Below are positions 14,863 through 24,700 of a stretch of 32,018 nucleotides of DNA, piece after piece. The stretch's first letter is position 1. Every line of letters begins with the position of its first letter. This DNA comes from CAZTGZ01 sp044339595 (GTDB taxonomy: Bacteria; Bacteroidota; Bacteroidia; NS11-12g; UBA9320). Location: NCBI GenBank assembly GCA_044339595.1, contig JBIIVF010000011.1:1-32018 (forward strand), read 5' to 3'. The notes under the pieces were generated by a model. It searched no databases and was not told where the DNA came from. It saw nothing but the letters and a program-made list of their open reading frames with translations. Made by a program: the position numbers and the translations under genes.

Positions 14863-16917
14863 CTAGCCCCTAGTACCTTTTAACTCTTCCACCAACATCA
14901 GCATAAACGCATATTCCAATGCCGTTTCGCGATACTGTTCAAATCGACCGCTTGCGCCACCATGACCGGCGTCCATGTTGGTTTGGAGCAATAGCAGATT
15001 CTGATCTGTTTTTCTATCTCTTAAACGCGCTACCCATTTGGCAGGCTCCCAATATTGAACCTGACTATCGTGCAAACCGGTAGTGATCAGCATATTTGGA
15101 TACGCTTTCGATTCAATATTGTCATAGGGTGAATAGGATTTTATGTAGTGATAATATTCTTCTTCTGAAGGGTTTCCCCACTCATCAAATTCGCCGGTTG
15201 TCAGCGGGATGCTGTCATCCATCATGGTGGTGACTACATCCACAAAGGGCACTTGAGCCACGATGCCTTTCCACAGCTCGGGTCTCATATTCACAACCGC
15301 TCCCATTAGCAATCCTCCGGCACTTCCGCCCATCGCAAAAAGATGTTTGGTAGAAGTGTATTGCTCTTCCAATAAAAACTCCGCACAAGCGATGAAATCA
15401 AGAAACGTATTTTTCTTATTCATCAATCGGCCTTCTTCATACCATTTTCGTCCTAAATCTTCCCCTCCGCGAATATGTGCCAACACAAATACAAATCCCC
15501 TATCCAATAAACTCAGTCGGGTAGCGCTGAAATAGGCATCCATCGAATGTCCGTAGGATCCATATCCGTATAACAACAGCGGATTGCCCTCTGCCGTAGC
15601 ACACTTTTGATCCTTTCTGTAAACAATCGACATCGGGACCAAGGTTCCATCCGATGATTTAGCCCAACGGCGTTCCGCTTGATATTCATCCGGATGATAA
15701 CCGCCCACCACTTCTTGTTGCTTCATCAGCGTCTTTTCATGCGTTACCATATGATAATCGTACACCGAACCCGGTGTGGTCATGCTGGTGTAGCCAAAGC
15801 GTAAGATTTCGGTTTCATACTCCGGATTGGTTCCTGTGCCTGCGCTGTAGGTTTCCTCCCCAAAATTCAGGTAGTGTTCATGGCCTGTTCGTTGATCCCG
15901 GATGCGCAATTGCGTGAGTCCGAGGGTTCTTTCTTCCAATACTATAAAATGCTCGAACAATTCGAGCCCTTCGAGCAAGGTGTCTTCGCGATGTGCTACC
16001 AATTCGTTCCAGTTTTCCATTCCCGTTTTTTCAAGTGGACATTCCATCAGCCTGAAATTTTTGGCTTCATGATTGGTCACCACATACCAACGGTCTTGAA
16101 AATGCGCAGCGTTGTATTCATGTCCACGGATTCTGGGTTGAAAAATCGTAAAACTGCCCAATGGGTCATCTGCACTCAAATATTGCATTTCAGAGGTCAA
16201 CGTACTTCCGCTGCCGATAATCAGGAATTTCTCTGACTTGCTCTTGCCGATATGCGTATAAAAGGTTTCATCCGTTTCATGAAACACCAAAACAGCTTCA
16301 AGGGTATGAATATGACTTCGGTAAATCTTATCCGTTCTTAGGGTTACCGGATCTTTGGCGGTATAGAAAAAGTACAATCCATCATTGGCCCAGGTTGCCC
16401 CTCCGGCCGTATTTTCTATATTCAGGGCACGTATTTCGCCCGATTGAAGGTCCTTTAAATATAAGTCGAATTGTCTTCGACCGACAAAATCCACCCCATA
16501 AATCAGCAAGTTGTGATCCGGACTGATGCTCAATCCACCCACCTGGCAAAAAGATTTTCCTTCGGCAAGGAGGTTCACATCCAGCAATACCTCTTCTTCC
16601 GCCTCCATACTGCCTTTTTTTCTGCAGTAAATTCCATATTCCTTGCCTTCTACAAATCGGTTGTAGAACCAATAACCTTTCTTCTTATAGGGAACGGATT
16701 CATCCGTTTGTTTAATGCGCCCCTTGATTTCTTGAAAAAGCTCTTCCTGAAAGGTTTCTGTATCCTTCAGAACTTCCTTGGTGTAGGCATTTTCTGCTTC
16801 CAGATAGGCAATCACTTCCGCATTTTCTCGATCATTCAGCCAATAATATTGATCTTCTCGATGGTCATTGTGAAGAGAAATGGTATGCGGAATTTTCTTT
16901 GCAACAGGTGGTTTCAT
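14863..16917 (-). CDS. ptrB: Oligopeptidase B-like S9A serine peptidase
   Basis: A 684-residue prolyl-oligopeptidase-family enzyme with an N-terminal seven-bladed propeller and a C-terminal alpha/beta-hydrolase domain. The catalytic triad is visible: S532 in GGSAGG, D617 in GLHDSQV and H652 in DAGHGG. LLLYGYGSYGHSMD and HIRGGEDLGRKWYEEGR are typical of the hydrolase domain, and the N-terminal DDPYxWL-like motif appears as REDQYYWLND. Oligopeptidase B cleaves short peptides after basic residues; acidic residues around DDSIPLTTGEFDEWG fit that specificity. It has no signal peptide, so it is cytoplasmic. The ATG at 16917 is the natural start. The stop codon and last few codons (G-T-R-G-stop) lie in a dispersed repeat (14857-14871), so the C-terminus may have been trimmed or replaced. 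lpxL lies 181 bp upstream. Confidence 0.93.
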   Translation of the reverse strand: MKPPVAKKIPHTISLHNDHREDQYYWLNDRENAEVIAYLEAENAYTKEVLKDTETFQEELFQEIKGRIKQTDESVPYKKKGYWFYNRFVEGKEYGIYCRKKGSMEAEEEVLLDVNLLAEGKSFCQVGGLSISPDHNLLIYGVDFVGRRQFDLYLKDLQSGEIRALNIENTAGGATWANDGLYFFYTAKDPVTLRTDKIYRSHIHTLEAVLVFHETDETFYTHIGKSKSEKFLIIGSGSTLTSEMQYLSADDPLGSFTIFQPRIRGHEYNAAHFQDRWYVVTNHEAKNFRLMECPLEKTGMENWNELVAHREDTLLEGLELFEHFIVLEERTLGLTQLRIRDQRTGHEHYLNFGEETYSAGTGTNPEYETEILRFGYTSMTTPGSVYDYHMVTHEKTLMKQQEVVGGYHPDEYQAERRWAKSSDGTLVPMSIVYRKDQKCATAEGNPLLLYGYGSYGHSMDAYFSATRLSLLDRGFVFVLAHIRGGEDLGRKWYEEGRLMNKKNTFLDFIACAEFLLEEQYTSTKHLFAMGGSAGGLLMGAVVNMRPELWKGIVAQVPFVDVVTTMMDDSIPLTTGEFDEWGNPSEEEYYHYIKSYSPYDNIESKAYPNMLITTGLHDSQVQYWEPAKWVARLRDRKTDQNLLLLQTNMDAGHGGASGRFEQYRETALEYAFMLMLVEELKGTRG

Positions 16918-17098
16918 AATTTTAGAATCTGCCGCAATGATATGGAATTGTGAGGCAAAATAGGGTCGGTTTTTAAATATTTCGGAACGGCTTTAGGCTG
17001 CATTTCAGGGTATTGACCAATGGCAGACCACGGTATAAATTTTTGGCATAGTTTTCTGCCATCCGTTGTGGTTGGTGGAGGCGGATGGCGATTCGCCC

Positions 17099-17956
17099 CT
17101 ACCGGCGGCGTTTCCACCGCCGGTGGGTCCACAACCAATATTGCGGGTTTTCCCTGATTTGGGTTTCCAGCCAACGGGTATGGGTTTCGGTGATGAATCC
17201 GGGTTCGGTATCTTCGGATTGATCACAGATTAATTTTAATTCCATCTGGTACACCCCGCGCTTGATTTTGGAGACATATACATACACAACCGGATAATTG
17301 TATTCCCGGGCATAACGCTCTGTACCGAGCATGACTGCCGTCTCCTGATTCAAAAATTGGGTCCAGTGTACCACTTTGCTGTGGGTGGGACTCTGGTCGG
17401 CACCAAACAAAACAACCCACGGTTCATGGATATTATCGCGAAACCAATCTGTGACAACTTTTTTAGAAACGAGCTTGAGTCCGAATCGGCCGCGGGTTTC
17501 CACAAACCGATCATTGAAAAAGGCATTTGACATCGGGGCATAAATGCCCATCACTTTATGACGGGTAAACAATGGAAAAACAGTTCCCCCAATTTCCCAG
17601 TTGTTGTAATGCCCGGCCACCACCAAGGCACTTCTACCTTTGTTATAGAAGGGATCCAACAACTCAGGATTGATCAAACGACAACGCCTTTTGGCCTCCT
17701 CTTCCGGTATAGAAAATAAGCGAATGCTCTCTACCACCAAATCACACAAATGACTGTAGAAATCGCGTTCTAAGACGGTAATTTCAGAACGGGTTTTTTC
17801 GGGAAATGATTTCACCAGATTTTCATGCACCACCCGTCGGCGATACTTCACCAAATGGTATATAACAAAGAACAAAACATCGCTTAAAACATATAATACC
17901 CCAAGGGGCAACAGTGAAAGTGGCTTTAAAACAAGATAAAAGAAAATGCGGGCCAT
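17099..17956 (-). CDS. LpxL/HtrB-type lipid A acyltransferase
   Basis: A 285-residue inner-membrane protein of the lysophospholipid acyltransferase superfamily. A hydrophobic N-terminal anchor (about 5-35) is followed by the catalytic H-X4-D/E motif H116-YNNW-E121, and later by VVLFGADQSPTHSKVVHWTQ and PVVYVYVSKI, which fit the LpxL/LpxM (HtrB/MsbB) family. These enzymes add the secondary acyl chain to Kdo-lipid A; in Bacteroidota the number and order of acyl chains differ, so the exact step is uncertain. It starts 45 bp after the stop of the upstream lipoprotein gene and may belong to the cphA transcript. The stop TAG lies in a GTAGGGGCGAAT-type repeat, and a GC-rich hairpin (ACCGGCGG with CCGCCGGT, 17100-17124) overlaps the Arg-rich C-terminus. 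Confidence 0.9.
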   Translation of the reverse strand: MARIFFYLVLKPLSLLPLGVLYVLSDVLFFVIYHLVKYRRRVVHENLVKSFPEKTRSEITVLERDFYSHLCDLVVESIRLFSIPEEEAKRRCRLINPELLDPFYNKGRSALVVAGHYNNWEIGGTVFPLFTRHKVMGIYAPMSNAFFNDRFVETRGRFGLKLVSKKVVTDWFRDNIHEPWVVLFGADQSPTHSKVVHWTQFLNQETAVMLGTERYAREYNYPVVYVYVSKIKRGVYQMELKLICDQSEDTEPGFITETHTRWLETQIRENPQYWLWTHRRWKRRR

Positions 17957-18001
17957 ATCATTGAATTATGGGTGCGAATGTCGCCCTTTCGAATTAATTC
18001 T

Positions 18002-18937
18002 CTATGGATTACAAATTACACTCTTTCCGGCATGGATTTTAAAGTAATCTAATCCTCTCACTTGTAGGTCTTTATACGTATCTGCCTGAATTTGTGACAA
18101 GGCCCCATTCCACTCCGCGAGTTTGTCGTTGAGGCTGGTGTAATCATCATCCCAAACCTGAATTAACAGAGGCGCATCTTTTTGGATATGATAAAAATTG
18201 AAAGTCAACTTTTCTACAAAATACGGGTTCGAATTTTCAAAAGTGCTGCTCTTAAAGTTATCATATCCTTCCGATTTGAAGGTCCAGAATAAATCAGGAA
18301 GTGGATTTCCCAAACCATCATTGTTCGATTTACTTTTGTCATAAACAACATCTGATAACCTGAATTCACTGAATGAAACAATGGTCTTGTAAATGGGTGG
18401 AATTTCACGTTTTATTTCAAAACTCCATTCTGCCAAAGTCGATCCGACTTTAGAGCCTTGAACCCCTTCAAGATGAAAACTCGCTTTGCACTGGAAGGTT
18501 TTGGGCCCTTTTGCAACCTTTCTGAAGGCCATGTCGGGCAAATCATATCGAAATGTATTGATTTTACTCAAATCACCCGTGGCTCTTTGCTCAAAAATCA
18601 CATTGCCCCGAGCATCGGCTATCATCACAAAAACCTGCAAATTCTTCACCTTGGCCGGCAGGGTATCCGGGGCGTCCGGATCATCCGGAATCACAAATCC
18701 TTCGGGCATCTTTGATTCGAGATAGAGATGCTCATTTTGCTGATGAACCGTGCCTTTCCACGCAGACTTTGAATCGGAAAACAGAACCTTACCAGCTGCA
18801 GATTCATCGGTTACATATAATCGATCAAAGACCAATTCGTTCAACGCAACCTGCGCGTCGTCAGATTCTCCGGTGGGCTTATCCATGCAAGCCATCAGCG
18901 TCGATAACAACATCATACCCAACCAAATCCTTTTCAT
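18002..18937 (-). CDS. Lipoprotein with C2-like C-terminal domain, function unknown
   Basis: The ATG at 18937 gives 311 residues with a lipoprotein signal peptide and lipobox L-M-A-C17. The middle (about 35-185) is beta-rich and not recognised. Residues about 200-290 resemble a C2-type sandwich: a DVVYDKSKSNNDGLGNPLPD segment, an aromatic LFWTF strand, NPYFVEKLTFNFY (compare NPxWNExF in C2 domains), and LLIQVWDDDYTSLNDKLAEW (compare VWDxDxxSxDDxIG). The Asp-rich loops could bind calcium or lipid. It starts 26 bp after the cphA stop and ends 45 bp before lpxL, so the three are likely co-transcribed. I can assign no function; membrane association on the periplasmic face is expected. Confidence 0.75.
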   Translation of the reverse strand: MKRIWLGMMLLSTLMACMDKPTGESDDAQVALNELVFDRLYVTDESAAGKVLFSDSKSAWKGTVHQQNEHLYLESKMPEGFVIPDDPDAPDTLPAKVKNLQVFVMIADARGNVIFEQRATGDLSKINTFRYDLPDMAFRKVAKGPKTFQCKASFHLEGVQGSKVGSTLAEWSFEIKREIPPIYKTIVSFSEFRLSDVVYDKSKSNNDGLGNPLPDLFWTFKSEGYDNFKSSTFENSNPYFVEKLTFNFYHIQKDAPLLIQVWDDDYTSLNDKLAEWNGALSQIQADTYKDLQVRGLDYFKIHAGKSVICNP

Positions 18938-18963
18938 AGCGGTTCTTTTAAACCTTCATGCTT

Positions 18964-21591
18964 TTAAGCCCTCATGGGTAAATCATGTTCCTTTTCCTTT
19001 AGTTCGCGCACCTGTTCCAATGCATCCGGAACCACATCACTAATGATGGTTATGAATGAATCTTTAACGGCATTCGAAATGGCATATTCAATGGCTTCAC
19101 TCTCTTTTTTAATGATCAAAACCGGTTTATTGGGATCGACATTGCGCACCCCAATCTCTATCAGCCGAATGATTTCATCGGATGTTTTACCACGCAGGTT
19201 CTTGTCTTGACGGATGATGATTTCATCAAATACCTTGGCAGCTTCTTCAGCCAATTGGATGGTATCTTCATCCCTTCGATCGCCCACACCGGCAATAATT
19301 CCTACTTTTACAGAAGCATGAATCTGACTCACAAATTGACCGATGGCACGCATTCCATGGGAATTATGGGCATAATCGAGCATTACGGTGAAATTACTAA
19401 AATGAAACAAGTTCATTCTTCCCGGAGTTTGAGCCGGAGAAGGCACGAACGTTTGCAATGCAAGTCGGATATCTTCAATTTTAAAATCGCGCACATAGGC
19501 CGCCAATGAAGCCGCCAAAACGTTGTAGATGTTAAAAACCGCTTTCCCATCGAAGGTCAGTGGAATGTTGCTTACTTTATCGACCCTAATTTTCCAGGCT
19601 CCTTTCAGTATGGTGATGTATCCATTTTCATAAACAGCCGCGAGCTTATTTTCACCACAATGGGCCTTAATTCGAGGATTGTTTTCATCCAGAGAATATA
19701 AAGCCACGTTGCATTCAAGCTGTTCACGCATGGCATAAACCAAGTCATCATCTGCATTTAGTATGCTATATCCTTCAGGGAAAACTGTTTGTGGAACAAC
19801 CGCCTTTACCCTTGCCAGTTTTTCAATGGTGTCAATTCCTTGCATACCGAGGTGATCGGCTGCTACATTGGTCACCACAGCAACATCGCAATTATGGAAA
19901 CCCAATCCGGCTCTGAGCAATCCGCCACGGGCGCATTCCAGTACGGCAAAATCGACGGTAGGATCCTTTAAAACAAATTCGGCTGAAACAGGGCCAGTAC
20001 AATCGCCTTGTTGCATCATTCTATTTTGAATATAGATACCATCGGTTGTGGTAAATCCTACCTTATGGCCCATCTGTTTTACGATGTGAGCAATCAAACG
20101 GGTGGTCGTAGTTTTTCCATTGGTACCGGAAACGGCAATAATGGGAATGCGTGCAGAAGTGCCCGGAGGATACAACATATCAATCACCGGTTCTGCGACA
20201 TTTCTTGCCAATCCCATTGTTGGATCGAGGTGCATTCTAAAGCCAGGTGCTGCATTCACCTCTAAAATTGCCCCGCCATTTTCTGTAATAGGCACCAATA
20301 AATCCGGCGCCATGATGTCAATTCCACATATATCGAGACCAATAATTCGGGCGATCCGCTCACACATAAAAACGTTGGCCGGATGCACTAAATCCGTGAT
20401 ATCGGTAGCCGTTCCGCCCGTGCTTAAATTGGCGGTCGGTTTGAGCCAAAGTTCTTCACCCATGGGCAACACCGATTCAAGGGTGAGACCTTTTGCAAAG
20501 AGAATATTACGCGTAAAATCATCCACTTTAATTTCGGTGAGCACATTTTCATGGCCATACCCTCTACGCGGGTCGCTGTTCACCAAGTCAATTAATTCTT
20601 GAATGGTCGACTTTCCATCTCCCATTACCGCGGCCGGAGTTCGAATGGCCGCAGCCACGTAGCGATAATTAATGACCAGAATTCGGTGGTCGAAACCGGT
20701 GATGTACTTTTCACAAATCACCCTTCTTCCGTGTTTTTGAGCAGCAGCAAATGCTTCAACGGCTTCTTCCCAACTTTGAATGTTGGTGGTGGCTCCTTTG
20801 CCGTGATTCCCGTCGACCGGTTTGGTAACAATAGGGTATCCGATTCTATCAATCGCCGCTTTCAGGTCATCATGATCCACAGCAATAATCCCTTTAGGCA
20901 CCGGTATGGCCGATGCTTCAAGAATGTTTTTCGTTTCTTCCTTATCGCAGGCGAGTTCAACGGCTATGCTGCTCGTGGTGCTGGCTACAGTCGCCTGAAT
21001 GCGCTTTTGATTCTTTCCATAACCCAACTGGACTAAGGAATATCTGTTTAAACGAATATATGGAATTCTTCTTTTGATGGCTTCATCCACAATCGACCCG
21101 GTAGATGGGCCTAAACGTTCACGTTCTCTGATTTCACGCAGGGTTTGAATAGCATTTTGAAGATCGAAAGGTTCGTTGTTAATCAGACATTGAGCCATCT
21201 CTACAGCAGCTTTGGCGGCATACACGCCCGCCTTGGCTTCATAATAGGAAAACACTACATGGTAAACTCCCTTTATATCACTTTCACGGGTTCGTCCAAA
21301 TCCGCAATCCATCCCCGCCAGGGTTTGCAATTCGAGTGCAAAATGTTCTATGACATGCCCCATCCAGGTACCCGTTTCTACGCGATGATAAAATCCACCT
21401 AGACCACCTTCACTGCAACGGTGGTTGTATAAACTCGGCATAATCTCCTTCATGCGTTCGTAGAAGCCCGGAATTTTATCGGTAGGTTTCTCTTCCAATT
21501 CTTCCAAATCGAGCAACATCACAATGAGTTTGTGTCTTTTCACGGACCAAAAATTGGGGCCGCTCATTACTTTAATATCGAGGATTTTCAT
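18964..21591 (-). CDS. cphA: Cyanophycin synthetase
   Basis: CphA polymerises L-aspartate and L-arginine into multi-L-arginyl-poly-L-aspartate, a cytoplasmic nitrogen, carbon and energy store, using two ATP per dipeptide unit. The 875-residue length is standard. The N-terminal domain (about 1-210) contains GHVIEHFALELQTLAGMDCG. The ATP-grasp domain (about 215-470) shows VTKPVDGNHGKGATTNIQ and the Mg-binding ILEVNAAPGFRMH, with DICGIDIMAP before it. The Mur-ligase-like domain (about 480-875) has the P-loop VSGTNGKTTTTRLI (about 488-501), then NVAADHLGMQGI, and ends in the Mur-type DYAHNSHGMRA and GVGDRRDEDT motifs. The ATG at 21591 (MKILDIKVMSGPNFWS) is the family start. It appears to be the first gene of a cphA-lipoprotein-lpxL unit; a 116-bp gap separates it from the upstream adhesin gene. 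Confidence 0.97.
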   Translation of the reverse strand: MKILDIKVMSGPNFWSVKRHKLIVMLLDLEELEEKPTDKIPGFYERMKEIMPSLYNHRCSEGGLGGFYHRVETGTWMGHVIEHFALELQTLAGMDCGFGRTRESDIKGVYHVVFSYYEAKAGVYAAKAAVEMAQCLINNEPFDLQNAIQTLREIRERERLGPSTGSIVDEAIKRRIPYIRLNRYSLVQLGYGKNQKRIQATVASTTSSIAVELACDKEETKNILEASAIPVPKGIIAVDHDDLKAAIDRIGYPIVTKPVDGNHGKGATTNIQSWEEAVEAFAAAQKHGRRVICEKYITGFDHRILVINYRYVAAAIRTPAAVMGDGKSTIQELIDLVNSDPRRGYGHENVLTEIKVDDFTRNILFAKGLTLESVLPMGEELWLKPTANLSTGGTATDITDLVHPANVFMCERIARIIGLDICGIDIMAPDLLVPITENGGAILEVNAAPGFRMHLDPTMGLARNVAEPVIDMLYPPGTSARIPIIAVSGTNGKTTTTRLIAHIVKQMGHKVGFTTTDGIYIQNRMMQQGDCTGPVSAEFVLKDPTVDFAVLECARGGLLRAGLGFHNCDVAVVTNVAADHLGMQGIDTIEKLARVKAVVPQTVFPEGYSILNADDDLVYAMREQLECNVALYSLDENNPRIKAHCGENKLAAVYENGYITILKGAWKIRVDKVSNIPLTFDGKAVFNIYNVLAASLAAYVRDFKIEDIRLALQTFVPSPAQTPGRMNLFHFSNFTVMLDYAHNSHGMRAIGQFVSQIHASVKVGIIAGVGDRRDEDTIQLAEEAAKVFDEIIIRQDKNLRGKTSDEIIRLIEIGVRNVDPNKPVLIIKKESEAIEYAISNAVKDSFITIISDVVPDALEQVRELKEKEHDLPMRA

Positions 21592-21707
21592 GGTTTATTG
21601 GTTTTAATTGAGTGCATTAAGATGTTCAAATAATGAAATTTTCAGGGATTTGGAAAGCATCCGTTAAATTATCCTTGAATAAAGTTAAAAACGACGACTT
21701 TGTAGTC

Positions 21708-24700
21708 CTACCTCACCACGTGAACCGTACCGTTTATATACTGTTTGGAGGTTTTTCCGTATGTGAAATCGAAAAGATATGAATATATGCCGGGCTGAAC
21801 CAACGCGCCTTTATATAAACCATTCCATTTTTCAGCCGGATTATTGGAATAAAAAAGCAATTCTCCCCAGCGATTGTAAATACGAAAGTGAAATTCACTT
21901 ACCCCTTCTGTAATTACAAGTCCAAATCCATTGTTGAGGTAATCATTCCCCGGACTAAACGCGGAGGGAATTTGCCATTTCACCAAAGGATACACTTCAA
22001 TAAATTCACGGATGCTATCTGCACAGCCAAATCGGTTCACTTTTAACAGCTTTACATAATCGGTAAAGCCCTTATCAAAACCTACCCGCACCGAATTGCC
22101 GGAATAAACCCCATTACTTCCAACCGTCCAGGTATTCACATCATCCGGATTCCCATCCGCCAACAATTCCAACAGCACATTGTCATCTTGTTGGATGCTT
22201 TTTGAAGTAAACTTTGCTATCGGCGTAGGATACACCACCATGCCCTCTATTAGGGTATCTGCGGCGACACATCCTTCCTTGCTGAAGATTTCCAACAGGG
22301 GTGAATATTTACCGGGATAGGGATAAACATGGTTCAAAACCGTTCCTTCAACGCGATATCCGTCACCGCTATGCCAAAGCATACGCACAACGCCCGGTTG
22401 AAGCATTCCTACGGCAGTTAACAAGGCTGTTTCTCCGACACAAATGGTATCACCGGTGATGGAGGGTGGCAACCAATCTAACAGAAAAACCTCCCGGCTG
22501 AATGAGTCTATGCACCCTTCTTGGGTTATGACTGTTTGGGTAATCACATTGACTGCCTGCCGTAAATTCTTGCTCAACGTGAAATCAACATTATTTCCAA
22601 GAATGCCGGCATCAGACCGGTATGTATATGCCAAGATAGGGTCATCGGGTGAAAAGGCCGTATTCTTAACTTCAAGATTATAGGCATCAAAACAGGCTGT
22701 ATCGTCAGAAAGGGTGAAACCCGCAATGGGTGCCGTTTTGATCCGGAAGGTCGTTGAATCAGCCGATGGACAACCTTGTGCAGAGATGGACATGACTTTT
22801 AGTCCATACACACCGGAGGGTTTGGGCCCTAACACCAAATTGTCGGTGGTATCAGCCAATAAGATTCGATTCAAAAACCACTTTATTTTGGGTGCCTGAT
22901 GCATCGCCAAAGCGCTGATATCTTGAGATTCACACAGTACACTGTCATCTATGACGATAGTGATCGGTTTCGGATCAAAAACTTCCACGGTTCTGATCAC
23001 TGAATCCACACAACCTGCGGTGTCGGTGATTTGAAGTTTTATGGAATACACACCAGGCTTATCAAATCCAATATCCTTTAACAAAGCGATGGTATCTATT
23101 TTTCCATCCCATTTCCAGATGACGGTTTTTGCGGGACGGTTGCCGGCAGAAGTGTTCAGCGCGGTGGTGAATTCTGTTTCCGCACAAAGCACGGAATCAG
23201 AAAGTTGCATGCTTGCTTGTGGATTTTGGCGATAGTTCACCCAACGCTCCAGCAAAGCAGTTTGACAATACGGATTTTCAGACTTTGCCATCAAACTGAT
23301 TTTAAATTCATTTTCAAAAGCATGTTGAATGATGATGGAGGAATCACTCCCAATGCTGTCATTGTTTTTAAACCAACTGTATGTGATGGGCAAAGGATGT
23401 GCTGCCCGGACTGTGAATTCGAGCTCAGGGACAACTAAACATGCAAAATTGGTATCGGGTGAAATAGATGCCTCAATTTCAGGGAGTACCGACACATACG
23501 TAATAGATGAGTCGATGCATCCGAACCCGGTTTGGGTCTTTAACTTTACGGCATGTATGCCTTCTTTGGTGAATCGATAGTTTCTATACGCATCATTTTC
23601 ACCCATTGCGCTGTCGCCAAAAAACCATTTCACAGCATATGGACCGGTGAGCGATTCATTGCGGTTATGAATGAAATTCCAGCGCGCCAGGGTCTTACAT
23701 TTTTGAACCGAATCAGTTTGCGAAATTTTTGCTTCAGCATCGGGCATCACAATGATTTCCTTTTTCATGGTATCCTTGCAACCTTTGTCGTTGGTTACCA
23801 CATAATAATATGTTTTAAAACCGGTGCCCGGAATGGGGTCGAAAGTAACCTGAAATTTCTGTGTTTTCAGCTTTGATGTGATCGACATACCGTCTGAATG
23901 CACAGAATAAGAAGCTACACTATCGCAACAGGGAAAGGATTTATCCACCACCGTGACGGTATCGCCTGTACAGAATCTTTCTCCACCGAAATCTGCCCGG
24001 GTATAGGTATTCCAATGCACTCGAAACGGGATTTCCATCCGGCACTTTTTCTGAGATGTTTGAAGATAAAGATCCAGATGCAGAACCGGTTTTCCGGGTT
24101 GATCAAAGTGATATTCTATCAAATTGGTATCGTAAGCGATTACTGCTCCTTTAAAATTCCAGACCCTCAAACGAATGCTGTCGTTCAAGACAGTGGATTC
24201 ATCTCGGATTCGGAACAGGTTATTCACATGGCAATCAGACAATGTGTCAATGAACATGCGTCGCACAAATTGGACTTCTTGTACATCAGCTGAATCTGAA
24301 AACGAACAATACCCGGAAGTATCCCGGGCGCTAACAAGTACCTTTTCTTCCTTTTTGGCATTATAAGATCGTGCGGTGCTGTTATCATTCCAACGAATCT
24401 GAGAAAAATACGGATTATCAATTTTGAAAATCACGGAATCTCTACACAGGGTAAAATCATACACCGGATTAAACTCAGGAAAATTGAAGGTAAATTGTTC
24501 TTCTAAAGTGTCGATATATCCCTCATAATAAATGAGTACGGTAAAACGATACGTTTGCCCTGCCACAAAAGGGGCATCGAAAAAATAAGCCCCATCTTTA
24601 ACAGTGAACGAGTCTGAGAACCATTTAACCTGCTTCACCGGCAGATTGTACGGATTGTTGAGATCTGTTTTAATGCGACTATAAATACGGTTATTCCGAC

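Noticed and set aside
19207..21402. Plus-strand ORFs up to 166 codons opposite cphA
   Set aside because: They are shadows of the strongly conserved cphA frame.
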